NCBI RefSeq assembly: GCF_910592395.1
Contig: NC_088315.1
Location: 5,396,501 to 5,460,500 of the forward strand
DNA length: 64,000 nt
From: Lineus longissimus
Taxonomy: Eukaryota; Nemertea; Pilidiophora; Heteronemertea; Lineidae
Reading direction: 5' to 3'
Made by a program: the position numbers and the translations under genes. Shown piece by piece: positions 1 to 15,600 of this stretch. The notes under the pieces were generated by a model. The model worked only from the letters and a program-made list of their open reading frames with translations, made no database searches and was not told the origin of the DNA. The stretch's first letter is position 1. Every line of letters starts with the position of its first letter.

Positions 1-3000
1 TGGCCTTGATCAGCAAAGGCAGCAGTAATGTAAATTATTAAGAAGAGAAGCCAATTTGGATATAACTGTTACCTTGACCAGCAAAAATCCTGGTGACCAG
101 TAATAATAGCCTGTGACAACAGATGGCAAGGATATTTTTTGTTTCTATTTCTAGCTCAAACATCCACTGTAAATGTTTTTATGCAGCTGGTTAGCATTAG
201 GTTCTTCATTCTCTCAGTTCTGTTTGAGTGATGAATGTTGTCTTCTTCTGTAGCTGATCAAGTTTGAAACTTCATTCTTAGTGATATCGATGCAAGTGCA
301 CGTGTAGACTCCTGTCCCTATCCTATCTGAGAAAGAAATACAACCAACATACTCTCTGACCTTTCAAACTCCTATCCCACAGGCGCACATCTATACAAAA
401 GGCACAAATGTTTTTATCACAACCACTTTACATACAGCTCACAGATCTGTTTGAAAGATCTACCGAAGCAGATTCAGACAGGGTTCTTACAGAGCAATAT
501 TTCTGGTTCCTTTCAACCGATAATTTCCCACATGAACCCAGAGAAAAAAGCGTAACCCATGTTTGATGTCTATTTATTGTTTCTTAATGATAGGTTTGCC
601 ATTATTATTTTTTATAGGCAGCTTCCAGCTATTGTGACAATGATTCCAAGCATCTTCCTGGCACTTTTTCAAACATATTCAGGCACTTTTTTTTATGAGA
701 AGAAAGGGTCCCCCAGCTTCCCTGACAACGCTGTTCTATTGTACATCGGATGGATACATTTCAGCAGTTTCAGATTGTCATCATGTCTATTGTTGCTGTG
801 ATTTCCGTCACTTTGAAAGTTACGTTTTAAAAGGTTACAAAGCCATTACCAACAATCAAAACTTTCACATTGAAAGGAACTTTTGTTCACACATTGGTTT
901 TGACGCACTCATGTGGCCATTGCATTTCCTACAAGGACCAAGTTCCTTTTTGATACTAGAATAGGAAGTTGCCATGCTGACCAAGATGAACAATATCCGA
1001 AAGAAAATGTAAAACAATATTTTTTCTAAATCAACATTACATGTTGCTCCGACGTAATACTTTTTCAGTTCTTAAAGTAAGAGCAAAGGCAGTGATACTT
1101 TTGTGATGTTTAGTTCTAAAATAATTAGCAGGAAAGTTAACTCACAATGCAAATATAAATGGTTGTTTCTCTCCTCTTAATATCAGTGAGCGTTTCTATA
1201 TAAACACAGAACTCCTTTCTTCATAACTTTGTTGCCAAGGATTTTAAATATTAGCTTTTATAGCTCGAGCTCCACTTCCTGAAGATGAAAAGGCAATGAC
1301 ATCAACACTTCCCCAAATACAAGGCAAGAAAAAGTGACGTGGGTGTAGGAACAATTGTGTTTCTATCCCTGCCACAGATCTGGTGAAGGATATTTTTCAA
1401 CACTTGCTGTTATATTCAAGACAAGGAAGAAGCTACAAAGATACTTCCTGCACTGCAATCATTTGGTTTTTAAATCTGAGGCAAGGAACAGTGACAAATA
1501 AGCAGCATTTGGGAAAAGTTACGAGATATTTCTCATCTTCTATCGGTATCAATATTGTCAACTTTGCAGTTTAAATATTGTCTTCCTCAACACCCAGTCG
1601 TAAAAGCATCTAATTTTTTACCAAGCAATTCTAAAATGCGCTGAATCGTGTTGTAATGAAGGCAATTCTCATGGGGGGGGGCAAAAATGAAAGTTTTGCT
1701 TATTAGCAGCGCCTTTGATAACCAGTGTGTTTCTCTGAGACTTTGATTGTCTGATCTACGCTTATCCCAGAATTGATATCCCACTCAATCTCCCAGTATG
1801 ATTCTCTATCGCTGCTGATCCGCCACTGTTTTGGTGATGACGTTATCTGAGCAAAAGCCACCAGACCTAATCTGCGAATACTAAAATTACTAATCGGCAA
1901 AGATGAGAAATAGACAATTTGGAACCACATGCCAGCTTTCAATTTCTCATAACATGTTGTGTATGAGGGGAGTCGAGTTGCAAGGAAGGGGAATTGTATC
2001 CAACATTGTCAAGATGACTAATTTCTTATCGACAGTTTCTGGTTGACCAATAATTGCTCCGTGATCAACATGTGTATATAGTGTAGTACCACACCATGGT
2101 GTCTCAAACAGGAAATTATTGGTGAAATTAAGGGACATTTTGGTGACGTGAATAGCAAAGCAAGCATTTAGGTTTGTATTTCTCATCGATTGACTCCTGT
2201 TGCTACGAAGACAACTGGTATATGATGGTAAGTGGCATACATTTTGTAGGAAAGCAAGTCCATGAGCAGGGGCGGAAGGATTCAGGGTGTAGTTAGGTTA
2301 AATATAATGGTCAAGTAAATAGGAAAACAAGTAACTAGGTTTTAACTCCTGTGGCAGCTGAGAGGATTGGCATCATGGCTAGGATGAATTTTTTTCTGTG
2401 AGAAACAACACCCAGAGAGGTAAAGAACTTAGGTGTTTGTACAACTCTAGTTAGTTCACAGCTTTCGAAGGAACATAGCTGTTGGTTACCATCATGTTGC
2501 AGTTGCGGCAGTTGTCAGTGATGGTGTACTTCATAAGTGCTGACAACAGCTGACAAGCTACATTAGGAACACATCTCCACCCTGCCATTTCTACTAAGGA
2601 TAGCCTTATGTGCATTTGATTAGCTACATCAGTCACATCTCTAAAATATAATTGCCAGGCTTGCTAATTTGCAGTGACTCTGATCTGACAAAATCTACTA
2701 TTTGCCGTAGGACAGCTCTTGCACTGAACTTTAATTATAAGGTAATGTAGTGTCAGCTCAAGACTTACAAATTTCGATCAGTCAGTAGAAAAAAATAGTA
2801 GTTTCAGAGAAACTTTAAAAAAAAAAAATTTCAGGCGATGAGCTCTATTTTTCTTTAATGCCATCTGAATGAAGGCGACTTACCAAAAGACAACAACTAA
2901 TTAGGTTTTAATTACTGCTTGGTTGAGAGGAAATGAAGATACAGCAAGGCTTGAGCTATCTTTTTATCTCAATGGTGTTGAATAAAATGTAGCAAGACTG

Positions 3001-6000
3001 AGACAAATTGGGCGTACTTTGAAATAAGACTGAGGAGAAACCAAATTATCATGGACGATCACCAACAGCAATTCCATGATGAAAGGTTGAACTTTTTCTT
3101 CAACAACAAACTCCTCAGTATTGTTGCTCACCGTTTGTTGTAGCTGGAGCCAATTTTGCATTTTTCTCGTCAGCGTGATTGGGCGACATGGGAAATCAAG
3201 GCTTCCTGTCATTTGCTAGCTTTTTCTCAAAGGTGAGCCACAGCTTGGAGGGTTGACAGGAAATGAACAATTTCCCTGCCTCTACGTTGATTGCGAGATA
3301 GTTGTCCTTTTGTGTGTGGTGGTGAAACTGGTAAAGAAGGAAACAGAAAAATCCAACCCAGGACTCCTTGTAAGCAGTACTGCTCGGGAACTCCTCATTA
3401 CAGTACTATATGAAGGCTCACTGTTAGTGTTATCGCAAGAGAAAAAATCAATGTGAAAATAGTTTTGTCAATGATCAGCACAATGGGACTGTTACTTAGA
3501 TTGTAAGATGAAGCCAGTAAAGCCAAAACTTTTTTCTGTGATAACAATTAAGGCAATTGGCATGCTATGATAGTAACCCTTTGCATCAAGATAAATAGAA
3601 TACATTAATAATCATGAGAAACTGCACCCATGGGGCAGTTGAACTGCTTTTTGTGACATTTCAATTTCACCAGTCCATAAACTATAGTATGATAGATGAT
3701 AACACATGTTTAGAATAATACTCGATAGTTCCTTTGGTTCTCCTTCTAATAGTTTTTGTTCACAATGTTTCAAACAGTTTTAGAGGTATATTAGGTTTGC
3801 GTAAATTGTCAACAGAGTTTTTTGGCGGAATTTTGGTCTTGGTGATCATTAGACTACCCTGTGACCAGATGCTCCTTCTGAACTAACATACGGACTTCGC
3901 AATAAGGGTCGGGGCTGAATTCTCTGTCCCCTCTATTTTCATCCTTGTCTCAACCAGCACAGAGCTGTCAATGCAGTTTCTCAGGCAAACTTTACATATT
4001 CTCTAAATCAAACCGATAACATTGTAAATCCATATTATGCAGAGCATAATAGGACAGGCCCCACCCAGCCAAGCAATTAAAATCCCCAGGCTTATCAGAC
4101 AGCAGAATCAACATTATTCATCTCAAGCAGGAGAATCAACAAGCCATTAAAATGATGAGTGATCAGTTGGATTGACCCCTGGAAATTGCTGACAAGTTAT
4201 TTTCACAAATGATACCATTCGGTACACTGCAACATTTTCGTCGGGTGATATGAACGCCAGCCCCAGCTCCAGTGATTTCTCCTGAGACCGGGTCCCAAGC
4301 TGAGTGTTGATCATCAAATATTGCCAAGGCCAATCAATAAGCTCTTCAAAAGATGAACAATGAGACGGACTGACCATTCAGTGACTGTTATTACAGTCGC
4401 AATAATAAACCAAAACGACTTTGTTGTAAATGATATGAAGTCAAACAAACAACTGGTAATGTTGCATTTCTCCTATTTACCCTTACAACAGTATGGTGGC
4501 AGCTTCATTACACATGTAATATACATTGTTAGAGTGCGCATTGCAAACAAGCGACTTTCGTGCACTCTTCGGCCGTGGTCATCGCAGGTGCCCGAGGCAA
4601 GAATCTGTGATAGGAACAACCTGCCATCAATATCAAAACCAGTGACTACTGACACCAAACATGGCACTTCGGTCTCCAAGATAAGGATAAAGTATGTAAC
4701 CTGACCAATGGTACTACGCAGGTATTGCAGATCCAATGACATCCTGTCTGGGGAATGACACATTACTAATGAAATATTGTTTCCAACTCAGGTGTCTTCT
4801 TTTAGGGGAAGTCAGATTACCGGAAAGGGGGAATGCAAAGTCACAGAATGTTGATGTCCAGATTTAAATGGTTCTAGGAATAAACCTGCTCTGTCATTTT
4901 ACCCAACTGCAGTTTCAAAAATTATGTTTCTTGACTATTTTTCAACACGAAATAAGATTATTCAATTATTCACCACTTAATCTCACTTAATCAGGAGAGC
5001 ATGAGCCACTGGAGATTTTAAAGGCTTTCACTGAAGTAATATCAAACAAGATCCCCACGTTAAGTTACCTAAGATTTGCTGAACGGCTTTAAGAACACAT
5101 CAACAAGTCATTGGATGGCTATTGAAGTATACAGAAAGCGTATAATTCCCACAGACAAGACAAATCAGATTGATATTATAACAGATCTGCAGATGTATAC
5201 CAAAAAGATAAGACTAATTTCAGCCATTATCCGAGGATAGCCTAGCAGACCAGTCGCCAGTGAGCAAAAGGTAACCAATTAGCCACTGTATGTATGAGCA
5301 TTAGATTGAAAATTCAGTTATTAGCTCCAAGGAATTCTGATGAACAACATATCACAGGTAAGGCAATTGTGCACTATGACTATTTCCATCTTACCCCGAC
5401 AGGTCCAAAATATAATACTGACTAGATAGCATGCCGAGGCACGCAAATGCTTTTTAGTTCACAATATCCTATCCACTGTGAACTCTCACGGATTTCATCC
5501 AAGAACGATTTTTTTCTCTTTTGGCAGAATCTCATAACTGTGATCATTATCAGTGTCAGGTTATCTTACTTGCCAAGTTTGTTAACAATGATCGATGTCC
5601 GTCATGCCACAGTCAAGAGGCACATTCACATGTTGATCATAAACATAACATAAGTTAAAGGAATCAGACAGCCTATTAAGTCCTTGCAGTCCACTGATCC
5701 TGGCACGTAATACCCGCTCGCAAATAACCCATTGTAAAGCAGCTTTGTCACAGCTTTGTCAAGTTGCATGAGACATACCATCAAAGAATGTGTTGTACAT
5801 CGACTTTATGACCGTGAACATTGTCACTCGATGTCAATGTTTCCCCATGGTCTAGCATAGAATCTTTGATCATGTACTCTGCAGCTTCCTCATGAAATAT
5901 GAGGTGAAACCTTTGTTCTTATCTTCTGAGCCTTGTCTTTTGTAATGCTTTGGTGTTGTAGAATGATAATGAATCTATCTTCTTTCCCTGATATTCCGCC

Positions 6001-9000
6001 GATATTCCATGCGATTCTGTTACAGCATCATCATCAGGAACATGGAAGTCCAGCTCAACTAAAATGACTTGTAACTTCTAAGCCTTTAACTGTCTCTCAT
6101 CATACAATATTTCCTTTGACATACACTTTCTGTTGCAATCAACCAGAATATAATCATCTCTGCCTAGAATTCGATAGTTTAACTTTTGGATGCAAAAACA
6201 CTTTTTTTCTCATGATTCCAACAAGCAAGCTGTTCTCCTTACCCACCCAATTAGCGATAAAAGCACAGAATGTCTGATGTAGAACATGCCACTCCCCATG
6301 GTAAGTGATTAAACTTGATTTTTTTAGGCTTCTCAGGTTGTGACAACTTTTTAAAATCCCTCTGTTTTTTTCTCCTAAAATGTTATTGCAGCTCTGTTGT
6401 TCCAGCTCTCTCTGTTGTTCAGATGTTGAATAAAAACTACTATTTTATCTCTTTTTATTCTGACGAATCCAGGTTGGCACAAAAAAAGAAATTCACCACT
6501 CCCTGAAAGAGTCCAAATTTAAAGCCACTCCTTGCCACGGGAGTTGCATGTCAAATCCTCTTGCTTTAATACAGAACATTAGACCAACTTTTCAAGGATA
6601 TAAGTCACCATTCCATTACTGACTGATCCAATTCAAATAAAGCTGATGAAACCAACAGCCTCCATATTTGTTGGCTTTGCTCTTCATGAAAAGACTGATG
6701 ATACACAAAGCTGGTCCATTTACGGCTAGAGAAAGTCATGCCAGAGGAAAGGGCCATTTATGTAAAAGGTCAAATTTATACAGTGACGTCACTTTGATGG
6801 CCATGGCCTAAGGAAACAGGTGATTTTAACAAAAAGATACCCTAAATAGTGATAAAACTAAAAGCAGGATATGGCTTAATGGTATAATGACGGATGTCGG
6901 ATGATGAAATGGGCTCGCCTCGGGTGTCTAACCTTTCTTGAGCTCGTGCAGTGTGGATTCCTAGAGGTTTGAGACAATATAAATACATTCTCACCAGCCC
7001 TACAAAACGAACAGTAGATGGATTAACTGAAAGACTCACATGATATGGAATCAATGCTGATTATAACTCAATTACTCAGTATCGTTTACTTCATTAATGG
7101 ACTTCTCCTTCAGCCATAAACTTGATAAAGAAGGAGGTGTGTGACCAGAAGATTGTCTGATGTTGTGATTTTATACTACCGGTATACAGATTTTTTGGTG
7201 CTGGACACATATCAGGAAGAACGTGATTTGTTCCACAGTTCCTCACCAGTGATCTACTTGATATTGATGTTGATTTGATCTCAATACTTTCAGTATCATC
7301 CAGGCATCAATGCTGGCTGCCACTTCACTAAATGGAATTCTCCTTCACCCTAACATTCAAGGAGGCATGAGACCACAAGAATGTCAAACTTTGTTGCAAT
7401 TTTTGAAAACCTTTGAAGTTTCCTGTCACCGAAATCCTTGTTTGGGTGTGATTTTGGTGAAATTGTTCAAACTGCTCCCCTGCAGGCTTTGAGGCAATTT
7501 TTCCAGCCACTTTCTATTGTTGTCGATAATTGCATGCGTGCTTGAATGAGAAAAATACCCCACTTTTTCCTTTGAAGTCTGACAGACCAATTTGAATCCA
7601 TTTTTGACGGACTTTGTTTTCCTTCATAATTGTGACTGTATTAATTGTGAGGATGGATACCAGTAGTTTCAACAGATCTACCCAGGTGTGTTTTTGTTTA
7701 ATAGCCTGGCATGAGAGAAAAGCTGGTTTTAAATTGTGAAATACCAGGTGAAAAACGCAGCCCCTTTTAGGTGTCAACATTTCAATTACATGTATATCAA
7801 TTGAAACCCCGAAAAGAAATCTCCAGACCTTAGATCAAATATGGAAGGTGGTGCAACCGGAAGGCTCCAACAGTTTGCTAATAAAATGAAACCCTTGGTA
7901 GATTCTACAAACTGAATGATAACTTTGATGTTTATTTCCTCTGAGGAGGACGGATTTCCATCGCTCTGTGCACAGGAAGAATAACCCAAACTCCGGCATC
8001 CCAGTAGTGTATATCACAAAGGATTTTAACATAGCTAATTCTTCAGTTGGTTCAGAAGACATGGTGAAATAAATCAGTATTCTGGTTGGAGATGTCGAAC
8101 TATAAATATCAGCTTGATCCGGTCCTCATGTTAATTCTGAAATGCAAGTTAAAGGAATCGATTCCAAACTGGTCGCATTGGTTGTCTCATCAAACACCAC
8201 AAGGAAACAACCAATACCCACAGTGAGGTATCAATATCTATTCTCAAACATTTCAAACAAAACATCTAAATGTGCCGATGACTGCGTTTTGATTGCTTCC
8301 ATATTTTACACCAAATCCAAGCAGTTATGGTTGCATAACCATAGCAACCATGACAAAAGACATTCAAGCAGGATGATGATGACGACACCATCTGACCAAT
8401 TCTTACACATTGTCTATTTTCAGGTAACAACAGCAGATAACATCAAAGCAGAAAAGCAAATCACGCACAAAGAGTGATAGGGATATCGCCAGATCCACAT
8501 CCATTATCCTGCTCATCGAAAGACATTGTAAAGAGCAAATAGATACTTCTGTCATCTTACCCCATTACACGTCTTTTTACTTGATCTGGAATCGGAGGTG
8601 GATAACAAGACTAAGATTGAAGGACAGACTGAATATCAATCAAGCCCCTTTCAGACAAATGGGGCCATTTGTGTGAGTTTTTCATCAAAGCAGTCACTTA
8701 ATCGTAGGAAGGACTGTTATTGTCGTGATATATATGACAAGTGACAATTACTGACACATTAATTCTCTGCCACACACTATAGGCTAGATGTTAATGTAGA
8801 TGTGTAAATGGACATCCGACAGCTGGAAACATTGAAACAATTGCAATTTGTGGGAAAGTGGACTGTGAATTGGATGAGAAGAGAACTATGATACTTATCA
8901 AATAAGATAGGAGCTACAATAATTACCAAGTCTCCAAAAACATTAAGAATAGTCCATCTTAATTCTTGTAATTACATAATGCAATGATATGTAGAAAATT

Positions 9001-9602
9001 ATTATCACCAAATACATTGAGAAGAAGAAAAATATAATTACAAACTGCATCGATAAGAAGAGAACTACAACTATTTAATCCACTGACAAGAAATAAATGA
9101 AAATACCATACCAGAACAATATAGCAATAGTACATGTATTGATCACGATTCAGTCGAACAATTCATTTCTTGTTCTTGGAGGTCTTCTTTACTTCAAGCA
9201 TCGGATTCTACAGAAATCATAAGAAATTCAAAACGCTACACGAAATCTGCAGGAAATCTCGCAAAATATTTCGCAAAGAATCCGATGAAATAATCCATTG
9301 AAAAACTATAATTCAAAATCCGTTTCACTAAACCAATAACACAAGACTTGAATCAATGGAAAAAGACCTGTCATTGAAACTCATGACTCTGTTTGACAAA
9401 AACAGCTAGTATTTGTTTCCAAGAGCGTGGTGATATTAATTCAGTTCCAGCAAAGACAAGAAAACTGTTCATCCTTGTAAGAATGACAGGGATGGATTTC
9501 ATGTGAGATACATGTATCTGTTGCAACAGGCGTCTAGGATGTAACATCTCCAAACAAAGGATTATATAATTTCATTGATTGTAATTAGAGGAATATTTCA
9601 CG
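1..9602. other. No gene recognised (upstream of GPCR first exon)
   Basis: I see no reading frame with recognisable domains on either strand. Short open frames (for example 4147-4377 and 4473-4763 on the minus strand) carry no motif I know. A perfect palindromic CRE (TGACGTCA) lies at 6784-6791. Two diverged direct copies of a roughly 80-bp segment can be seen near 7090 and 7320. The stretch may hold 5' untranslated exons or promoter of the downstream GPCR, but nothing in the sequence proves this. Confidence 0.5.
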
Positions 9603-9643
9603 ATGCCACAGTTGTATGACTACGATTTATATGATGATTATGG
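9603..9643 (+). CDS. GPCR alternative first coding exon 1A
   Basis: The exon has an ATG at 9603 and encodes 13 residues plus two bases (MPQLYDYDLYDDY), ending at a strong donor GG|GTGAGT. It leaves phase 2, which the first base of the large exon at 22655 completes to Gly. Five of 13 residues are Tyr? No: four are Tyr and five are Asp, so the peptide is strongly acidic and aromatic, matching the NYSYDYYNDSDY that follows. The exon is too short to be judged alone. The support is the shared composition, phase and donor with exon 1B. Confidence 0.6.
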
Positions 9644-12600
9644 GTGAGTATTACATGTACTTTATTCTCCTTTCCAATCAACAAAGATCATACTTTATAT
9701 CCTAACTGCATGGGTTGTGATTTGTTCCCACTACAACAGGAACCGCTGGTGTGTGTGGGGGGGGGGGGGAGGGGGGACAGGTCAACAAAAATTCTCACAG
9801 GTGTAATATTAACTTCCATAAAGTTGGCTCAGCACTTGCAAATGACCCCAAAGCATTCGGAACAAATAAAGCCTGACAGTTTCCCGCATTGCTATAATAG
9901 AATCAGACCTTCCCTGCAGGACAGCTAGGTGACACGATACTTGACAAATCTGTTTGAACAGAAGAAGTAAATTTACCCTGCTGACTGGAATTTTGAAATA
10001 CCAACAGCCTATCCTGCTTAAGGAAGGAAATCTAAAGGCTTCTATAATATTGACAGTCAACATAACTGTGCAAAGAAAAAAACGGTCAGCAAGAGGCGAA
10101 CATGCCTGTTTTAAAATGCCGCTACGTCAAACTTATGAATAAGCCAAAAGGATTTTGCAAGATTTTCATTTTATTTCCTACTTTACACAAAATCGAAATA
10201 AATCAACTGCAATGGAAGCGAAAAGATATAAACAATATAAAAAAGAATTGATAAAGACTATAGTCTTTACAAATTTTTTGTTCTTGATAAATTGATAGTT
10301 TTCAAATCAATTTACACTTCTTATTCAAAGATTTTTGTTGCCGTTAACTGTAGCATAATGAACTGTTTGCTTTCATGATGCAATTATTTTCCATCAATTA
10401 AAAACTTCAAATTGTGCCCCAGGCAACAATTCCTCGCTCCTGAGTGTCATCATCCCACAAACTAAAATCCAATTGGGGAAAAAGTCCGCCTAATGAATTT
10501 ATGAACAAAACAACAAAACAAAGGGATCATGGATGCTCGAGGAACATGGATTCAATTAATCCAATTTCTGACTCTGAGAATAAGAAATTAAGTTCATGGC
10601 TGCTTTTCAGTTTGGAAATTAGTTATAAGGGAAAATTGATAAAGAATTGTGTGGCTCATTGTTTTGGCAGAAGTTGGAAATGTCATGCACAAGCAGGCAT
10701 TTGGGGCAATTTGGTGGAATTTTTTTTACTACAACTGGTTTGAAAGTCTGAACAACCTAACACAAGGCAAATAGGTACCCTGTGGCCTTTGGTGACTTTT
10801 CACCACTTTATAAGATAGTGTATCCTAAATAGCCGATTGATGTCAGTTGGCGAGTGGCAGTTTCGTCAATCAGGAAGCCTTAGAAGTTTGTTAATAAAAT
10901 CAAAGAGCTAATGTCAGAAGTTTTCAAAGCTTAACCAGAACTTTCAAAATAGTTAGATTTTATGATTAAAACTGCTTTGAGTGCTCTTCAGTTGGAGGAA
11001 GTTGTTAGCTTGTGTCATAGTTTTTAAAGCAATGCTTCCGCCAGCAGGTTTGAACCAAAGAATAACTGATTCCAACCTGAAATTGGTTTAGTGAAACCCC
11101 CACTTCCACAGTCTTTGGATGAGCTACTATCAGTATCTACTAAGAAATCTTAGAAGTGAAAAGTAGACTTATATTAAATGTCAAGTAATCACAAGCATCT
11201 GTGCTTTCAAGGGATAGTATGACTATGACAAAAAATATCACAACAAAAGTAGACACGAATGATACAGATTAACAAGAATTTTTCAATATGGAATTCTTCT
11301 GTTGCATACCATTTCTGACAGATCAAATAATCATGTTACTCTCATGACTATTTCTTCCGTGATACGAGCAACTGTTACTGGCACTTCAACAAATTTGCAT
11401 CCTGATTGGTACTGATTCGAAACATGAAACTATTTTCTGTTTAAACCATGTTAACAGATACCACCACATTGTGCTTTGAGCAGCTCTTTTTTCCATCAGG
11501 TTGGGCTGACAGCCAGACACTGATACCAATGCAGATCATTTCTCTAACAGACCATTCATAGTACTTTTGTATCAGAAAGCCCAAAGCTTTGCGGCACCAC
11601 ATTAGTGTCATTTTTTGTGTTTCAAAAGGCCAGGGAGGATCTGTTTCCACCATCTTGTCAGACAAATGTTCTGCCCACACAGATGTAACTTACTGGGAGC
11701 AATGACACATTAGTGGGCAGATCTATGTGAACTTGGTAATTTGCAGCTAGATTCATCCCCATGATTCAAACATGTCAGGCTTACCATCTTTATCTTTATC
11801 TGTATTAATCCAAACCACAATCTATAATTTGATGAAATGGCGTTATTTCCAAAGTAGGCCTGGATGCTGACATCATTTCAACGATTAAAATCAGGCAAAA
11901 GAGACAAAAATAATCACTGTGACCCACCTAATAGCAGTTTTTTGAATAACATCACTTCTTTTTAAAGTGTACACATTTTGACCTACAAGTGTTTGCTCCG
12001 TTACGCCTTCGGCCTTCACTCTCAAGTGTTAGTGCAGTCTGTCATGACGTTGCTAATACTCGTGGGAGCACCTGATGTGATGAAGGGACTTGATAGGGTA
12101 CTTTATGAAGGACATGCTATAGCTGTTTCGACTGCCAATTGAGAAGTGCAATATCAAGTGTTTACTGACCCCTCAATGACGGTGATACGGCTGTATATAG
12201 TGACACAATCTATTCTATATGAGCAACTCGTCTGAATATCGACCACTGCACTCCATTTCATGATTAGGACTGTACGCAGAAAAACCTTTAAGTGAATGGG
12301 AAAATGTGACAGTATTTTGCTTCAAATTGCTCGAACTTGGTCAAGCATTGTCTGATTTTGGCAAGTTGACTGGTTTTCAGACTTACTGAAATCACCAGAA
12401 ATCATTCCGTTCAATCATGAAGTGGACTAAACATTGCAAGATTTTATCTGTCTACCTCATTTTACATGTAGTATCGAAAGATGACAGTGATAGTGACATC
12501 AAGCACAGAATTGAGTCACACACTCCCTCTAGTTGCCTTACACCTGCATGCCATTATTTTTACAACAGGACTTATCAACTCCACAGCTTCATTTCGAACT

Positions 12601-15600
12601 CAATCTTGCTTGATAACAAAAGCCAGCAATTTTCTTCCTCTATCTATCGACTGGACAGGTTTTTTCTATCTAATTCTTCCAAAAATAAATTGTCTTCAAG
12701 TAACTTAACTCCACAAGGCATTCTTCCAGATAAATCAGACATTTTTAAGCGGTCTGTATTAAATCGTTTTTTTGACACTGCATTAGCCATGTCTTCAATC
12801 ATCAAAGGATGACACCAAAGACTTGAAAGCGATATGAAAAAACTTTTTCATGCCTTTATAGATTTTCTGCCACTAATTGGCAATATTTTTGTTGAAACTC
12901 TGATTAGGTTTGCCGGATATATTTTTATAATTCTTTGTTTGGGAGAAAAGTTGTCTATTCATCAAGGGATGAATGATACTGTAATCTGACAAAGTTTCGT
13001 GGATTTTGGAAATTACCTCGATTAGTGAACCTAAAAATGGCCAAGAAATATTTCATCTCATTAGATTTGAGTTAATAATTTGTTTAGTTGGTTGAAAAAC
13101 GTTGCCGATTTTTTGAAAGCCATCACTCCCTTTGATGAGGGGAGACTTTATTGGTATTTTCGTCATGAATTTTTCAGTTTTAAAAAGAAAAGAAACTCAG
13201 CAAAGTATGAAACTATCTGAAAAGTGACATGTAGTACAATTTGTTAAAGGTTGTGTTGCTGTTTGGAAACAGGGACACTGTTTTCTGAATTTCTGATGAA
13301 ATAGTACTTTCTTTATTGAAATAAGCCCAGGCACCCTTGCTCACCTCAAAACGACAGGACTTCGGCCGAATCCTAAACGAATTTTACAACCAGTCGATAA
13401 TGAATTTCCTCTGTGACATGAATATGGAAACCAGATATTAATCAAATCATATCAATCCAGCCTAATTAGAAAGTCTAACCAGCGTCTGGTATTCTAATAA
13501 GTGAAATGCAAACGATTGTCATGGAGCCAAACATGTTCTAAATTCTTTGCATGCTTAATCCATCAGGAAACATGTATTCTACTATCAAAGTAGACTCCCG
13601 ACCTCATTTGCAACAAGACTATGCATGGAGATCCAACATCTCTCTCTCTCGTGGTTATCAATGCGGTGGTGCTCTTAAACCCTTTCATACACAAAGTCTC
13701 TCGAAGATGCAGTTTTCTTGTTAGAGCCAAAGTTTCATGCAGCTCATACCAATAATTAATCTCCAGCAGTTCAGTATGTAAAATATTGTGCTTCCATGGA
13801 AACATCCTTAAACCTTTGGCAACCATGCCGAATATACATACACAAGCAGAATGTTTCCCCGTCATAATTTCCTCAACCACAAACAATTTCTCACTGGCAT
13901 ATTACTGACCTTTCGTCTTACCAAACGAGAACCCATAGGGTAATATTTCTGGATCACATGTAATGACTCACATCTTGCGATGGTCCACGATTAAACATGT
14001 TTTGACCTGAAACCTCCTTGTGATTACACTGTCTTTATTAATTCCTGCTTCAGTACCCCAACTTCCGCCCACTCAACGGAAATTATGAGAATGACACTCA
14101 GCAATATTTCTTGTTAGCTCATACTATAAAGTGCCTTATTTTTGGAAGGCATTTGATTTTTCGCAGATTTTCCTGATAACTATGATTTTCAAAAGTAAGA
14201 ATGCGCACTTCACAAATTGCAAATACATGTACATGTATAAGGTATACAGTAATCAGTCATGTTCAAAGATATGTATAGCTACAACATTATTACTTTTGAT
14301 TTCCTCTTTCATTTGGTACCTGATATAATCGATCCGTCAGCAATGCCAGCTTCGTCAAAGGCAATCTTTACTTTTCCGCACTTATATGGTGCAAGATCGA
14401 CAATCTTTCCATTTTGAGCTAATAATATTTTGTTTTTGCGAAAAATGGCTTTTGATGTTGATGACTTTTTCATGGAGACAAAATGAGCAAAACTGTTATT
14501 ATCTAATATCGGCTCATCAATCACACTCCATTCACTCCTGGGTGGAGAAAAGCATGTATAACTATACCTTGCTCATGGACATAACACAGCGATGAGCCTT
14601 TCGAGAGTGGAGTCCCAAAAAAAGATAAAATAACTTCCCAATGACCTCCCAATGATGAAAGAATTTCCTCAAAAGGAAACTCCTTGCAAAAAGAAGAACA
14701 GCAGTTGATCAAAGGGGACTTAACAGTCCCAATCTCCAAACTGACCAATATATCAATTCTCTTTCGAACAGACATGTCAGATAGTGATTAAGACAAGCTA
14801 ACATGATACCACTCGATCAAATCGATTGGTTTTTGTTGATTGCCAATGCAAGATTTAGTCGCACCAGATATTGGATGAGTTTGTTCTAGAAAACTCCATC
14901 TAAAGCCAATACCATCATTTCTAAATCGATTTCTTTAAAGTATTTCTCATATGGCGGTTTTCTGGTACCCTGTTTCCACTTGGCTCCCCAACAGGTATCA
15001 GAGTTGGACAGCCCTGGCTACTGTATTTTCCATGATATTGTTATGTTTGTAGTTCACCCTAGTTCATTCATCCATCTATCCCAAGGTGCCAATAAGACAA
15101 AGTAATGACAAATTACTCTAGAACCCTCCCCCAGGTGATCACATGATACTTATGAATGTATCCATCTCCAGCTGAAGAGACTCAACTAATTTTATGTCTT
15201 GCCCTCCAAACGAGAGCTACAACAACAGTCAGAGGCATTGTACTTACACAACTTGTACAAATTTAATTTGTATGCATATATGCTAGCATTGACATGACGA
15301 TTGAATCCATGTCTCGCTGTCCCAATGATAATGTAAATGATAATGACACTATTGTATATATCTGAAGAGAAACCTGACACTAAGGAGACTTCAGGAAAGT
15401 CTCCCGAAGCTATCACTGAGAACCAACAAATTACCTGTTTAAAAATTCATTGGATGGTGTTATATTCTAATTGCTACGCCAAAGTGGAATAATGGTGTTC
15501 AATTACAATTACAATTACAAAGTGAACATGCTTGAAATGATACTTCAAAAGTTATAAAACAATCCAAGCTTTTGACATTCTTAATATCATCTTGATAATT

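Noticed and set aside
4147-4763. Two adjacent minus-strand open frames of 76 and 96 codons
   Set aside because: They look slightly protein-like but I recognise no family, and there is no consistent exon structure joining them.
12417-12812. 131-codon open frame on the plus strand
   Set aside because: No domain, low-complexity Ser/Leu/Asn composition of AT-rich DNA, no splice context.
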